In this document: positions 25,123 through 34,021 of the stretch, piece by piece
Position numbering within the stretch: position 1 is the first letter of the stretch
Layout: each line of letters begins with the position of its first letter
Source of the DNA: Nitrospira sp.
GTDB taxonomy: Bacteria; Nitrospirota; Nitrospiria; Nitrospirales; Nitrospiraceae
Length of the DNA stretch: 36,882 nt
Direction of reading: 5' to 3'
Assembly (NCBI GenBank): GCA_005116815.1
Contig: SWDR01000025.1
Location: 8,656-45,537, forward strand
Notes under the pieces: generated by a model
Told to the model about the DNA's origin: nothing
Database searches by the model: none
What the model saw: the letters and a program-made list of their open reading frames with translations, nothing else
Made by a program: the position numbers and the translations under genes

Positions 25123-25242
25123 TCCACAGAAATGTGTCTGAATGCAAGCAGGAAAATTGAAGCAAAAGTGAACGTATTACGCGGGAGAATAATTTGAGAA
25201 ATCATCGGCTTAGGTTATCCCTTGCACAGGGTGAGATCGCGC

Positions 25243-25271
25243 TTGACAACCCCTGGGCCTTTACCTATCAT
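25243..25271 (+). promoter_or_regulatory. Sigma70 promoter of the TorD-like gene
   Basis: TTGACA (25243-25248), 17-bp spacer, TATCAT (25266-25271): near consensus. Predicted start near 25278, giving a leader of about 75 nt before the ATG at 25354. It lies in the 231-bp gap after the ferredoxin gene; the rest of that gap shows no recognisable feature. Confidence 0.75.
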
Positions 25272-25353
25272 ACGCGAGCCTGTGCCAAAGGTTTGACCTC
25301 AAGTGCCCGGAAAATTGATGTGGGTAACAGGGTCAATCGAGGAGCTGATTCTC

Positions 25354-26325
25354 ATGACGAGTAAACAGCCGGTGCCAATGAATTCTCCAGTCGCAGCCGC
25401 GGTCATTCCAACGACGCCGGCCATTAAAGACTCGCCTGCGGTCGAACGCGCCCTCAATCGCAGCAAACTCTATCTGCTCGTGTCCTGGAGTTTGCTCTAC
25501 CCCGAAGACGATGAGTTTCTTGATTACGTACAATGTGGTGAGTTCGTCGAAGATGGTCGCGCCGCGATCGATGCCTTAGACGCAGCGCTCGACGGCATCG
25601 GTGGGGAGCGAGCCAAGCAAAAGCTGGTGCTGTTGCGCAAGCAGTTCGATCAGATCGGGAAAGTTGTCGCGTCAGAATGTGCGAACTGGCAACTCATCGA
25701 TCTGCAGGCCGAGCATCGTCGAGTCTTCAGTAATGTCATCACCCTTGATTGTCCTCCCTACGAAACGCTCTTCGGAAACGACCACGTGTTTGCGCAATCT
25801 CAGGTTATGGGGGATATCGCAGGATTCTATCGTGCGTTCGGGGTGGAGCTGTCCAAAGATATTCATGAGCGACTGGATCATTTGAGTGTCGAGTTTGAGT
25901 TCATGCATTTTCTCGCCTACAAGGAATCCTACTCCCGCTGCCACGATGGAGCAGACAAGACACAGATCGTTCTGGATGCGCAGAAAAAATTCGTCAAGAA
26001 TCATATCGGCCGGTGGGTCCCGCTGTTTTGCCTGATGTTGGGGAAGAAGGCGGATTCAGGTTTGTATAAACACGTAGCAGACTTAATGGCGGAGTGGATG
26101 GATTTTGAAGCAGCGTTCCTGGGGGTCATTCCGCAGCCCTATTCGGAAACTGATTATCGTCCGGCAACGTTTAATGCGCCAGAAGGCCAGACGTACGAGT
26201 GCGGCGCGCAAGATCAAGGAAACGAGCTGAGCCTGTTGCTGAACGAAGTGGGCGCCGAGTCGTTCTTGGATAAAAAGGATCAGGGCAAAGACAAGGAGGA
26301 GGGGGGGCCAAGTGGAACCGCCTAA
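25354..26325 (+). CDS. TorD/NarJ-like molybdoenzyme chaperone
   Basis: 323 residues. The ATG at 25354 is chosen for GAGGAG 9 nt upstream; a GTG at 25303 would add 17 residues. This all-helical family binds the apo catalytic subunit of DMSO-reductase-type enzymes, holds it for cofactor insertion and checks Tat export. Landmarks include the CPPYETLFG segment, IAGFYRAFGVEL, and DHLSVEFEFMHFLAYKE. There is an added disordered N-terminus rich in Pro and Ala and a charged C-terminal tail (DKKDQGKDKEE). No catalytic molybdoenzyme lies in this window, so the client (NXR alpha subunit suspected) is inferred. Confidence 0.88.
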   Translation: MTSKQPVPMNSPVAAAVIPTTPAIKDSPAVERALNRSKLYLLVSWSLLYPEDDEFLDYVQCGEFVEDGRAAIDALDAALDGIGGERAKQKLVLLRKQFDQIGKVVASECANWQLIDLQAEHRRVFSNVITLDCPPYETLFGNDHVFAQSQVMGDIAGFYRAFGVELSKDIHERLDHLSVEFEFMHFLAYKESYSRCHDGADKTQIVLDAQKKFVKNHIGRWVPLFCLMLGKKADSGLYKHVADLMAEWMDFEAAFLGVIPQPYSETDYRPATFNAPEGQTYECGAQDQGNELSLLLNEVGAESFLDKKDQGKDKEEGGPSGTA

Positions 26326-26423
26326 CCATTTGTCTGTATTCATGAGGGTCTCTATTTTTTGTTTGTCGGCAGTTATCTTGGGCCACCGTTCTTAATCTTT
26401 TAATCGAGAGGAGGAGTAGTCCT

Positions 26424-27377
26424 ATGAGAGTTGTGCAGACACACAGTAAGCGTGTGGTGTTTGGCATTCTTCTCTCTGCGTTGATCGTCGGCGTGATGCT
26501 GACGATCGGGCAGGTGCCGTTGGCTGTCAGCCAGCCGGTCACGATTCCGGCGAAGGCCATCAAGGGAGCGATTCCCATGGATGGAGCTAACCCGGTTTGG
26601 GAGAGTGTGCCAGGCGTGATCGTTCCGTTGAGCGGACAGCTGATCACCACACCGATGCACCCGAATATTTCGGTGAAGTCGGTGTTCGTGAAAGCCATGA
26701 CCAACGGGAAAGAAGTCGGTATGCGGTTGGAGTGGAGCGACCAGACCAAGAACGATACGACGATTGGTCCCCAGGACTTCCGGGATCAGGTGGCGCTTAT
26801 GTTCCCGGTCAACACGGCTGGAGCACCACCGTTCCAATGTATGGGCCAGTCGGGCGGCACCACCAACATCTGGCGGTGGAACGCAGAATGGCAGAAGGAT
26901 CTCGGCAAGGATAGCGCGGGTATGTGGGACGTGGACGATCAATACCCGGGCATTTTCTGGGACTACTATTTTGAAGAGCCGGCTGGCGGCGTGACCTATC
27001 CTGACCGGATCGGTCGCAGCCTCGGGCCCTTCAATCCTGGTATCTGGTCCGGCAACATCATGTCCGATCCGACGTTGCGTGTGAGCTCGGTCGAGGATCT
27101 GAACGCCAACGGCTTCAGCACCCTGACCACGCAAGCGCATCAGGATGTCATCGGAAACGGCGTGTGGGAGCCATCAGGTTCCGTCAAGGGCGGTGGATAC
27201 ACTGGTCCAACCTGGCGCGTGGTGGTGAAGCGCTCGTTGGAAACCGGTGATGCCAACGATACTCAGTTCAAGGCGGGAATGTCTGTGCCCATCGCCTTTG
27301 CGGTGTGGGACGGCAACAACGTCGAGCGTAACGGCATGAAGGCGCTCTCCACCTGGTTTACCCTGAAGCTTCAGTAG
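26424..27377 (+). CDS. nxrC: NxrC-like exported heme b subunit (EbdC family)
   Basis: 317 residues. A signal peptide (MRVVQTHSKR then a hydrophobic run, cleavage near AVSQP) is followed by an ethylbenzene-dehydrogenase-gamma-like domain covering the rest. GAGGAGGAG precedes the ATG. Members bind one heme b with a Met and a Lys. Here Met140 (FQCMGQ) and Lys269 (WRVVVKRSL) are the best candidates, so heme binding looks intact. In Nitrospira such proteins are proposed as the gamma subunit of periplasmic nitrite oxidoreductase, taking electrons from the FeS beta subunit to cytochromes. The alpha and beta genes are not present here, so the assignment is provisional. Confidence 0.8.
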   Translation: MRVVQTHSKRVVFGILLSALIVGVMLTIGQVPLAVSQPVTIPAKAIKGAIPMDGANPVWESVPGVIVPLSGQLITTPMHPNISVKSVFVKAMTNGKEVGMRLEWSDQTKNDTTIGPQDFRDQVALMFPVNTAGAPPFQCMGQSGGTTNIWRWNAEWQKDLGKDSAGMWDVDDQYPGIFWDYYFEEPAGGVTYPDRIGRSLGPFNPGIWSGNIMSDPTLRVSSVEDLNANGFSTLTTQAHQDVIGNGVWEPSGSVKGGGYTGPTWRVVVKRSLETGDANDTQFKAGMSVPIAFAVWDGNNVERNGMKALSTWFTLKLQ

Positions 27378-27438
27378 GGAAACCGGTCTCTGGAGAGACC
27401 ATCTCTTACCGCTAGGGTAGGAGTCAGAGCCAACAAGA

Positions 27439-27483
27439 AAACCCCAGTCCGGCGCGAAGCTGGACTGGGGTTTCTCTTTTTTT
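27439..27483 (+). terminator. Intrinsic terminator after the nxrC-like gene
   Basis: A perfect 12-bp stem (AAACCCCAGTCC at 27439-27450; GGACTGGGGTTT at 27462-27473) with an 11-nt loop, then TCTC and a run of T. It lies about 60 bp after the stop at 27377, in the 269-bp gap before the radical SAM gene. Confidence 0.92.
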
Positions 27484-27555
27484 ATTGGCAGGCTGGACAA
27501 TGTCGTCGGCAAGTCGTTACGCCTTGCTCTATGCGATGAGCAGGACCTCCGAGGG

Positions 27556-27585
27556 TTGCATTTGGCCGATACCGGAGTGTATAAA
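27556..27585 (+). promoter_or_regulatory. Putative sigma70 promoter of the radical SAM gene
   Basis: TTGCAT (27556-27561), 18-bp spacer, TATAAA (27580-27585), about 60 bp before the ATG at 27647. A moderate match, but the only clear one between the upstream terminator and the gene. Confidence 0.45.
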
Positions 27586-27646
27586 ACATTGGCCGATTTT
27601 ATTGAGAAAACGTCTTATTTTTCACTCCAGTTGGTGGTGATTTAGC

Positions 27647-29431
27647 ATGAAGGTTTCACTGCTCTTTCCTCCAACGTGGCATCCCTCACAGCCCTATCTC
27701 AGCCTTCCTTCATTGACGGGATTCCTCGTGCAGGGCGGCGTCTCGAACGTCTCGCAACGCGATCTTGGGATTGAACTCTTAGACGGAGTGGTGACGCACG
27801 CCTACGGAGTGGAACTGTATCAGGAATTGCTCGATAAACGACGAGCGCTTGAACAGAATCGAACCGGTGAAACTGGACCGGGGAGTGCCGAGCATTTGGC
27901 GAGAGTCGTGGAGTCGCTGGACCGCTTCCCCTATCTCATTGATCGGATTGAGCCGGCCAAAGAGACCCTTCGCGGGGAAGGCTTTTACGATATTGAATCC
28001 TACAAAGAAAGCCTCTTTCTCATCGATAAATGGCTGGAGGTCATCTCCACGGTCTACTTCCCGACCAGGCTGACAGTCGTGGATAATCAGTTCGGCAATT
28101 GCTCCATCTATTCGTCCAAAGACCTGATGAAGATCATCAGGGATGAGACGCAGAACCCCTACATCAAGCTGTTCCGTGAACGATTCCTTCAGTCGATTAT
28201 CCGTGATCAGCCGGACTTGATCGGTGTCTCCATCACGGCTACGTCACAGATTATTCCCGGTCTCACGCTCTGCCGTCTGATCAAGGAAGCCGCGCCCAAC
28301 ATTCATTTGACGATCGGCGGGAGCATCTTCACCAGATTGGTCGACAACTTGCGGCGCTGTCCGAGCCTCTTCGATCTGACGGACGATATCATCGTGTTCG
28401 AGGGCGAAACCGCGCTGCTTGAGCTCGTTCATCAATTGGACGGGAAAAAGGACTATAGCAAGGTGCCCAACCTGATCTACCGCCAGAACGGGAAGATCAC
28501 GGTCAATCAGCCCTTCTACTCGGAAAATATCAATCAGCTGCCGGCGCCGAATTACGATGGCTTCCCGCTTGGACTGTACCTGTCGCCGGAGCCGGTGTTG
28601 CCCGTGCAGTTTTCGCGAGGCTGCTACTATAAGGATTGTGCATTCTGCGCCCTCACGCTGGATCACCAGAATTTCAGGCAGAAAGAGCCGGGCCGTACCA
28701 TCGAAGAGTTGGAATGGTTGACGCAGCGCTATGGGGCCAAGCGGTTTTTCTTTACGGACGAATGTTTCGCCCTCTCGCCGACCAAGCGATTGTGCCAGCA
28801 AATGATCGAGAAGAAGCTGGACATCAAATGGACCTGCGAGATGCGGTTCGAGAAGCATCTGACACGTGAGCTCCTCGCGTCGATGCGGGATGCGGGTTGT
28901 CTGAAGATCGTCTTCGGATTGGAGTCGTTCAACCAGCGGGTGATGGACTTCATGAAGAAAGGGATCAAGCAGGAATGGGTGCGGCGCATCGCCGACGATT
29001 GTGTCGACTTGGGGATCGCCGTGCATTGTTACATCATCGTGGGGTTCCCGACCGAGAAGGAAGAGGAAGCCCGCGAGACGATGAATTTCATCGTCGAGAA
29101 CAAGCGGCTCAACGAATCGTACGGGTTCTCCTGCCAGCCCTGCCTCTTCGATTTGGAAAAAGAAGCCCCGATCATGAGCGATCCTGGCAGTTATGGCATC
29201 CGGCGCATCATGCGCCCGTCGGCAGAAGACCTCAGCCTTGGATTTTTCTATGAAGTGTCGGAAGGCATGACGCCGGATGAATCGGAACGGCTCTACCAGC
29301 ATGTCTATGAAAAGGTCAGCGAAGTGGTCTGTGAGTTGCCCTTCAACTACTCGATGGCCGATGGATTGCTGTATATCGCCAGGGCCAAGGCCCAGGAAGT
29401 GGGCGTGCCACAGCCGACAGGGTCTGAGTAG
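27647..29431 (+). CDS. B12-binding-domain radical SAM protein
   Basis: 594 residues: an N-terminal cobalamin-binding-like Rossmann domain (starts MKVSLLFPP; DLIGVSITATSQ and LTIGGSIF strands about residues 185-230), then a radical SAM barrel (about 315-520). The cluster-binding cysteines are Cys326, Cys331 and Cys334 in RGCYYKDCAFC, a CX4CX2C spacing instead of the usual CX3CX2C. The barrel shows TDECFAL and IVFGLESFNQRVMDFMKKG, typical of this superfamily. No DxHxxG motif for base-off cobalamin is seen. The substrate is unknown. It sits among molybdoenzyme accessory genes, so a modification or cofactor-maturation role is possible. Confidence 0.85.
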   Translation: MKVSLLFPPTWHPSQPYLSLPSLTGFLVQGGVSNVSQRDLGIELLDGVVTHAYGVELYQELLDKRRALEQNRTGETGPGSAEHLARVVESLDRFPYLIDRIEPAKETLRGEGFYDIESYKESLFLIDKWLEVISTVYFPTRLTVVDNQFGNCSIYSSKDLMKIIRDETQNPYIKLFRERFLQSIIRDQPDLIGVSITATSQIIPGLTLCRLIKEAAPNIHLTIGGSIFTRLVDNLRRCPSLFDLTDDIIVFEGETALLELVHQLDGKKDYSKVPNLIYRQNGKITVNQPFYSENINQLPAPNYDGFPLGLYLSPEPVLPVQFSRGCYYKDCAFCALTLDHQNFRQKEPGRTIEELEWLTQRYGAKRFFFTDECFALSPTKRLCQQMIEKKLDIKWTCEMRFEKHLTRELLASMRDAGCLKIVFGLESFNQRVMDFMKKGIKQEWVRRIADDCVDLGIAVHCYIIVGFPTEKEEEARETMNFIVENKRLNESYGFSCQPCLFDLEKEAPIMSDPGSYGIRRIMRPSAEDLSLGFFYEVSEGMTPDESERLYQHVYEKVSEVVCELPFNYSMADGLLYIARAKAQEVGVPQPTGSE

Positions 29432-29448
29432 CCGTGTTCTGTACGGCG

Positions 29449-29478
29449 TTGACCCTGGCTTTTCTCGATCGGTATAAT
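29449..29478 (+). promoter_or_regulatory. Sigma70 promoter of the unknown membrane protein gene
   Basis: TTGACC (29449-29454), 18-bp spacer, TATAAT (29473-29478). Predicted start near 29485, only about 20 nt before the coding start. It separates this gene from the radical SAM gene, whose stop lies 17 bp upstream of the -35 box. Confidence 0.7.
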
Positions 29479-29504
29479 TTGTCTTTTCCTCAAGGGTGTA
29501 TGGC

Positions 29505-30626
29505 GTGACGGCTACGAATCCTACCATCGACCGAATAACCGGGAAGATCGGCGATCAATCCCTGTTATTCCAGTACACGATCAAGCTTGTTCTGATTGTG
29601 TCCTTCTCGGAATTGATCCTCTATCGGCTAGTGTCCCGGTTGGGGATGCATCTCAGCAAGTTGGCGCAGACACATGAGTGGATCATTCCGACCTTCACGG
29701 CATTGACGGAGGTCGGGCAGTGGTTGCTCAATGTCGTGGCCATTCTGCTGTTTCTTGCCTTGGCGGTGGGGGTGATCAATCGAATGGCCGGCCGCGGGTT
29801 TGTCGGATCGAATAGGATCGTCATTCCCTGCGTGGTATTGCTGCTGCTCCTCACGGTGGGTTTCTTGTTGGTGCCTCCCGCCTTCCTGGGATCGGCCATC
29901 TATAATGCCGTCGCCTTGGTCGCCTTGATCTGTCTCATGGTGGAATACCTCTCCACCCACACCGAATGGTCGCATCGCGCCATGGGTGTGACCTATCTGC
30001 TGGGGATCGGGGGCTGGTTGTATTATCAGATCGTGTCGACGACCTATAGTTTTATCGGGACCGTGGCAGCCCCGCCATTCGTGTACGAGGCCCATCGCGG
30101 CGGCGAAGCCCTGATGGTCCTCTCCAGCATCCTCGTGTTCTGGGCCTACGGGCGTGGCGTGTCCTTTCGGACGCGCAATCAACGGCAACGCCGTCGCGCG
30201 ATCTGGTTTTGGGCGACGGCCGTGTCCTTTTTTACCATCATGCTGTTCCTGGATTTTCTGCTCAATCGATATGACCCGGCGTTGGCCGGCAACATTCGGA
30301 AGGCGGCCGACGGCATCGGGTGGATTTTTCAGTTCGGCATGGGCTACACGTTTTTCCTCCCCTTTGCGCTCTATATGACCGGTTTGCTCTGCTGGTCCTA
30401 TACGGTCATCAAGTTGCTGACCATGGGACGGCTCGCCGGCTACGGCATCGGACTGATGTTTATTGCCGGGTATGCGCTGCTCTATTCGAACCTGACGCTG
30501 ATGGTGGTGCTCGGTGTGATGCTGTTGACGATGGACCGGTATCGGCGTGACGCGACGGACCAGGCGCCGGCGACGAACGCCCCGATGATGAGCACACCGG
30601 ACTCATTGGTGGGCGGACATATCTAA
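29505..30626 (+). CDS. Polytopic membrane protein of unknown function
   Basis: About 373 residues with eight or nine hydrophobic helices spread over the length and a hydrophilic C-terminal tail (YRRDATDQAPATNAP). The GTG at 29505 is preferred over the GTG at 29496 because AAGGG lies 8 nt upstream of it. Histidines occur in loops (LGMHLSKLAQTHEW, THTEWSHRAMG, YEAHRGGEA) and could bind a heme, but none lies in a known motif. No named family is recognised; cytochrome-c-assembly-like or quinone-binding roles are open guesses. It has its own promoter and is followed by the TPR gene. Confidence 0.7.
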   Translation: MTATNPTIDRITGKIGDQSLLFQYTIKLVLIVSFSELILYRLVSRLGMHLSKLAQTHEWIIPTFTALTEVGQWLLNVVAILLFLALAVGVINRMAGRGFVGSNRIVIPCVVLLLLLTVGFLLVPPAFLGSAIYNAVALVALICLMVEYLSTHTEWSHRAMGVTYLLGIGGWLYYQIVSTTYSFIGTVAAPPFVYEAHRGGEALMVLSSILVFWAYGRGVSFRTRNQRQRRRAIWFWATAVSFFTIMLFLDFLLNRYDPALAGNIRKAADGIGWIFQFGMGYTFFLPFALYMTGLLCWSYTVIKLLTMGRLAGYGIGLMFIAGYALLYSNLTLMVVLGVMLLTMDRYRRDATDQAPATNAPMMSTPDSLVGGHI

Positions 30627-30652
30627 CGAACCTTTTTACTATAGGGAATCGT

Positions 30653-31462
30653 ATGAACGAACCAACCTCTTCTGTTTCTGAGCCAAGCCAAGCCGCTGTC
30701 GATCCGGGCGATCAGCCATTGAATCCCGACGAAGAAATTCTCGAGATCGAAAAACTCTTGGCCACCGAGCCAGACGATTTTCAGGCCCGCTGCCGATTGG
30801 GCGAGCTCTATTTCAGCAAAGGCCGGATGGACGATGCGCTCGTCGAGGTTAAGAAATCGATTGAGATGGCGGAGGGTCTCCGCGCAGAAATGAATCGATC
30901 GCTTGCGATGTACTATTCGAATTTGGGGACGATCTACGCGACGAAGGCCATGACGGACGAAGCGGAAGTCGAGTTCAAACATGCACTCGACGTGTTTCCT
31001 CACGATGTCCTGGCGCTCTTCAATCTCGGCCGGGTCTATGCGGACAAAAAGAAGTTCATGGAAGCCAAGGATTTCTACGAGCGTCTGGTCGAAATCACGC
31101 CGGACGATCCCATGGCCTGGTACAATCTTGCCGGAGTCTATGTCGAACTCGATAATCCCCAGGTGTCGGATTACAACACCATCGACATGGCCATCCAATG
31201 TTATATCCGTACGCTCGAACTGGACCCGAAGCATCTGGAGGGCAGTTTCAAGCTGATGGAGCTGGCGATGAATCACAAGAAGACCGATCTCGCCATCAAG
31301 GTGATGGAAGATGCCGTCGAGCAGAATCCAGAAGAGCCGCTGGCCTACTACAACCTGATCAGCGTCTACGACAAGGCCAAGATGTTCGAGCAGGCCGAGC
31401 AGGCGCGGAATCGGTTGAAGGAGCGGTTTTCCAAGCGGGCCAAAGAGACCAGCGCATCCTGA
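30653..31462 (+). CDS. Tetratricopeptide repeat protein
   Basis: 269 residues without signal peptide or membrane helix. At least four TPR units are visible, for example [60 protein letters not shown] and [14 protein letters not shown], with a longer spacer before the last repeats. TPR arrays bind peptide tails or partner proteins. It lies directly upstream of tatA and downstream of an unknown membrane protein, so it may help deliver or hold a complex during assembly. This role is inferred from position. Confidence 0.88.
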   Translation: MNEPTSSVSEPSQAAVDPGDQPLNPDEEILEIEKLLATEPDDFQARCRLGELYFSKGRMDDALVEVKKSIEMAEGLRAEMNRSLAMYYSNLGTIYATKAMTDEAEVEFKHALDVFPHDVLALFNLGRVYADKKKFMEAKDFYERLVEITPDDPMAWYNLAGVYVELDNPQVSDYNTIDMAIQCYIRTLELDPKHLEGSFKLMELAMNHKKTDLAIKVMEDAVEQNPEEPLAYYNLISVYDKAKMFEQAEQARNRLKERFSKRAKETSAS

Positions 31463-31490
31463 TTTACCCATTCGTACGGAGGAACACACC

Positions 31491-31781
31491 ATGTTTGGGA
31501 GTCTTGGTTTTACAGAATTGATCCTGATCCTCTTCATCGTGCTGATCATCTTCGGCGCGGGCAAATTGCCGCAGCTGGGAGAAGGGATCGGCAAGGCCAT
31601 CAAGGGCTTCAAGAAGTCCGTGCATGAGGCGGACCAGATCGAAGCCGAAGCCCTAGCGGCCCAGGCCGCGCAGCAACAGACGGCTGCGGCTCCGCAGCAA
31701 ACGATTGCGGCGCCTCCGGTGCAAGCCGCAGCGCCAGTGGTTCAGCAAGCCGAAACGGTTCAATCAGTTTCACGCGGCTAA
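31491..31781 (+). CDS. tatA: Twin-arginine translocase subunit TatA/TatE
   Basis: 96 residues: an N-terminal membrane helix ([19 protein letters not shown]), the [20 protein letters not shown] hinge and amphipathic helix, then an Ala/Gln/Pro-rich tail that is longer than strictly needed. TatA forms the pore for export of folded, cofactor-loaded proteins. Co-location with a TorD-like chaperone and exported NxrC-like proteins suggests a dedicated Tat copy for a molybdoenzyme complex. No tatB or tatC is present in the window. GGAGGAA precedes the ATG. Confidence 0.95.
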   Translation: MFGSLGFTELILILFIVLIIFGAGKLPQLGEGIGKAIKGFKKSVHEADQIEAEALAAQAAQQQTAAAPQQTIAAPPVQAAAPVVQQAETVQSVSRG

Positions 31782-31807
31782 TCAGCCGGGATTAAGGTCA
31801 CAGGTCT

Positions 31808-33061
31808 ATGGAAACCGAACTGCAGCTCGCGACCGGTTATATCGAAACCTTCGCAGGCAACGGCAAGGCCCGGAGCACCGGCGATGGGAAGCGGGCGGTC
31901 AAATCGGGGATTCCCTTGCCCCACCACGCGGCATTGGACAAGGACGAGACCTGGTTTTATTTTGCCGAGTCCGGATCCGATCGCATCAGACGGGTCAATC
32001 TCAAGGATGGCCTGCTGCATAATTTTGCCGGGATCGGCGAAACCTGCTACAGCGGCGACGAAGGTCTCTGCGGGGAAGCCGGGCTCTACTTGCCGCTCGA
32101 CGTCGCCTTCGATTCCCGCAACGACCTCTATATCTGCGACTCCGGCAGTAACCGTATTCGCAAAGTCGACCGCGAGACCGGCATCATCACCACAATCATC
32201 GGCACCGGGCAACATGGGTTCAACGGAGATGGTCCGGCCCTTGAGACCAATCTCACCTGGCCCGCCGCCATCGCCTTCGACCCGGACGATGTGATGTATA
32301 TCGCCGATACCCAGGCGCACCGCATCCGCCGCTACGATCCCAAGACCGGCATGGTCACGACCGTTGCCGGGGCCTGGACAGCCGAAGACGAAGCACGCGA
32401 GCAGCCGCTCGTCGCGAGGAATCTCGTGGTGCTGTCCGGCGATGCGATCGGCATCGATTTCAGCGACGACCATGGCTGGCTCATGCCGGTCTGTTCGGAC
32501 GGACTGGATATGTCCATGTACCTCGACGACGGCAAGCCTGCGCTCGAGGCCCGCATCTACGATGTCGTCGGGCTGACGGTGAACGGGAAAGGCGATATCA
32601 TTTTCGTCGACAAGGGCAGCAACCGCGTCCGCAGCATCGATCACAAGACCGGGATTATCTCGACCGTGGCCGGTGTCTGCCGGTACGGCTACGACGGTGA
32701 CGACAAGCCGGCCGTCAGAGCGATGCTCCATGCGCCGGAAGCCGTGGTGGTGGACCATCAAGACAATCTCTACATCTCCGATACGATGAATCACCGCGTG
32801 CGGAAAGTCGACGTGGCGACCGGCGTGATTACCACGGTGGCGGGCAACGGGGACAGCGGCTACGAAGACAAGAATATGGGTGGCTGCGGCGCCGCGCGCT
32901 TCGTGGCGAAAGAATCCTCCGGGACCGTGAAGCATGGAGACGGGCTCCTCGGCATCGAGGCCGTCGTCAACTCTCCCGTCGGACTGTCGCTGGACTCCCA
33001 GGGCTATCTCTACATTTGCGAACGGGGCGAAAATAAAATTCGCCGCGTGAAACTCTGGTAG
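31808..33061 (+). CDS. NHL-repeat beta-propeller protein
   Basis: 417 residues with about six NHL-type repeats. Each shows a turn like GIITTIIGTGQHGFNGDG or GVITTVAGNGDSGYEDKN followed by YICDSGSNRIRKVD-type strands. No signal peptide is visible at the N-terminus (METELQLATGYIE), which is unusual next to exported proteins. AAGG lies about 10 nt before the ATG. NHL propellers bind proteins or small ligands; the function here is unknown. It stands 26 bp after tatA and is probably transcribed with it. Confidence 0.88.
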   Translation: METELQLATGYIETFAGNGKARSTGDGKRAVKSGIPLPHHAALDKDETWFYFAESGSDRIRRVNLKDGLLHNFAGIGETCYSGDEGLCGEAGLYLPLDVAFDSRNDLYICDSGSNRIRKVDRETGIITTIIGTGQHGFNGDGPALETNLTWPAAIAFDPDDVMYIADTQAHRIRRYDPKTGMVTTVAGAWTAEDEAREQPLVARNLVVLSGDAIGIDFSDDHGWLMPVCSDGLDMSMYLDDGKPALEARIYDVVGLTVNGKGDIIFVDKGSNRVRSIDHKTGIISTVAGVCRYGYDGDDKPAVRAMLHAPEAVVVDHQDNLYISDTMNHRVRKVDVATGVITTVAGNGDSGYEDKNMGGCGAARFVAKESSGTVKHGDGLLGIEAVVNSPVGLSLDSQGYLYICERGENKIRRVKLW

Positions 33062-33080
33062 AAGTCCCGAGGCCGTTGGT

Positions 33081-33109
33081 TTGGTCTCGCCTGGGGCTTG
33101 TGGTATTCT
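33081..33109 (+). promoter_or_regulatory. Weak putative sigma70 promoter
   Basis: TTGGTC (33081-33086), 17-bp spacer, TATTCT (33104-33109), about 45 bp before the ATG at 33155. The match is partial; read-through from the NHL gene is equally possible. Confidence 0.35.
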
Positions 33110-33154
33110 GAACCCGTAAGCATGTGGCTCGCGCCAGTCACCCGAGGACCTTGC

Positions 33155-33985
33155 ATGGTGCGTACGACGACGAAGATGGCTTCCCGCCCGTTACTGCTGT
33201 TGTTCCTCTTCATCCTGGTGACCGCCGGCCTCTTCGTGGGTTTCGACGTGCCCCTCGTCAGTTCCGAGGGCATGATGATTCGAGCGCGCCTCGTTGAGGG
33301 GGAGCTGCCGGCGGGCCCCGAGGATGCAGCATGGGCCAAGGTCGCGCCGATGACCCTTCCCTTGAGCGGTCAGGTCATTACCAGGCCGGTTTGGCCTGAA
33401 CCGACCGCACGAGCCCTCACGGTACGATCGCTCCACAACGGCACCGAAATCGCCTTTCTGCTGGAATGGCAGGACAACACTAAAAATGACCGTCTGACGC
33501 CAGGGACCTTTCGCGACGGTGTTGCGATCGGGCTGCCCCTCGGCGATGCGCCCGCGTTTTTCTGCATGGGCCAACTCGATCACTACATCAACATCTGGCA
33601 TTGGAAGGCCGATTGGCAGAGCGATATCGATCGCCGGGCCGCCAAGACGTCTGAAAAAGCCAAAGACGGCGTGCGGACATTTGAAGTCATTCCGCGCCGG
33701 GTCTCTTCCGTCGAGGATCTCATCGGCGGAGGCTTTAGCACGCTGACGACCAAAGAAAAGCAGGGGCGAGTGCAAGGGAAGGCGACCTGGAAAGATGGGG
33801 TTTGGCATGTCGTCATGCGCAGGCCGTTGGTGAGTGAAGAGCAAGAGAATGAAGCCAAGCTGATTCCAGGCCGGGTGCAAACCGTGTCGTTTGCCGTCTG
33901 GAACGGCGAGAACAAAGAGCGGAACGGGCAAAAGGCTGTCGCGCCCTGGTTCCAACTGGTGATTGATCCTATTGTAAAACTCTGA
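33155..33985 (+). CDS. Second NxrC-like exported protein (EbdC family)
   Basis: 276 residues. The ATG at 33155 is chosen: GAGGA lies 6 nt upstream and the protein begins with a basic head and signal helix (RPLLLLFLFILVTAGLFVGF). The rest is the same EbdC-like fold as the 26424 protein but shorter, lacking its central insert of about 45 residues. Shared landmarks: PLSGQVITRPV, LEWQDNTKNDR, CMGQ, SSVEDL, GGFSTLTT and FAVWNG. Met138 is kept, but the presumed heme-ligand Lys is replaced by Arg222 (WHVVMRRPL). It could bind heme b with altered ligation or be a heme-free structural paralog. Confidence 0.82.
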   Translation: MVRTTTKMASRPLLLLFLFILVTAGLFVGFDVPLVSSEGMMIRARLVEGELPAGPEDAAWAKVAPMTLPLSGQVITRPVWPEPTARALTVRSLHNGTEIAFLLEWQDNTKNDRLTPGTFRDGVAIGLPLGDAPAFFCMGQLDHYINIWHWKADWQSDIDRRAAKTSEKAKDGVRTFEVIPRRVSSVEDLIGGGFSTLTTKEKQGRVQGKATWKDGVWHVVMRRPLVSEEQENEAKLIPGRVQTVSFAVWNGENKERNGQKAVAPWFQLVIDPIVKL

Positions 33986-34021
33986 GTTTTTTAGTGGGAT
34001 GGTTGTAGAAAGGCACGAACG

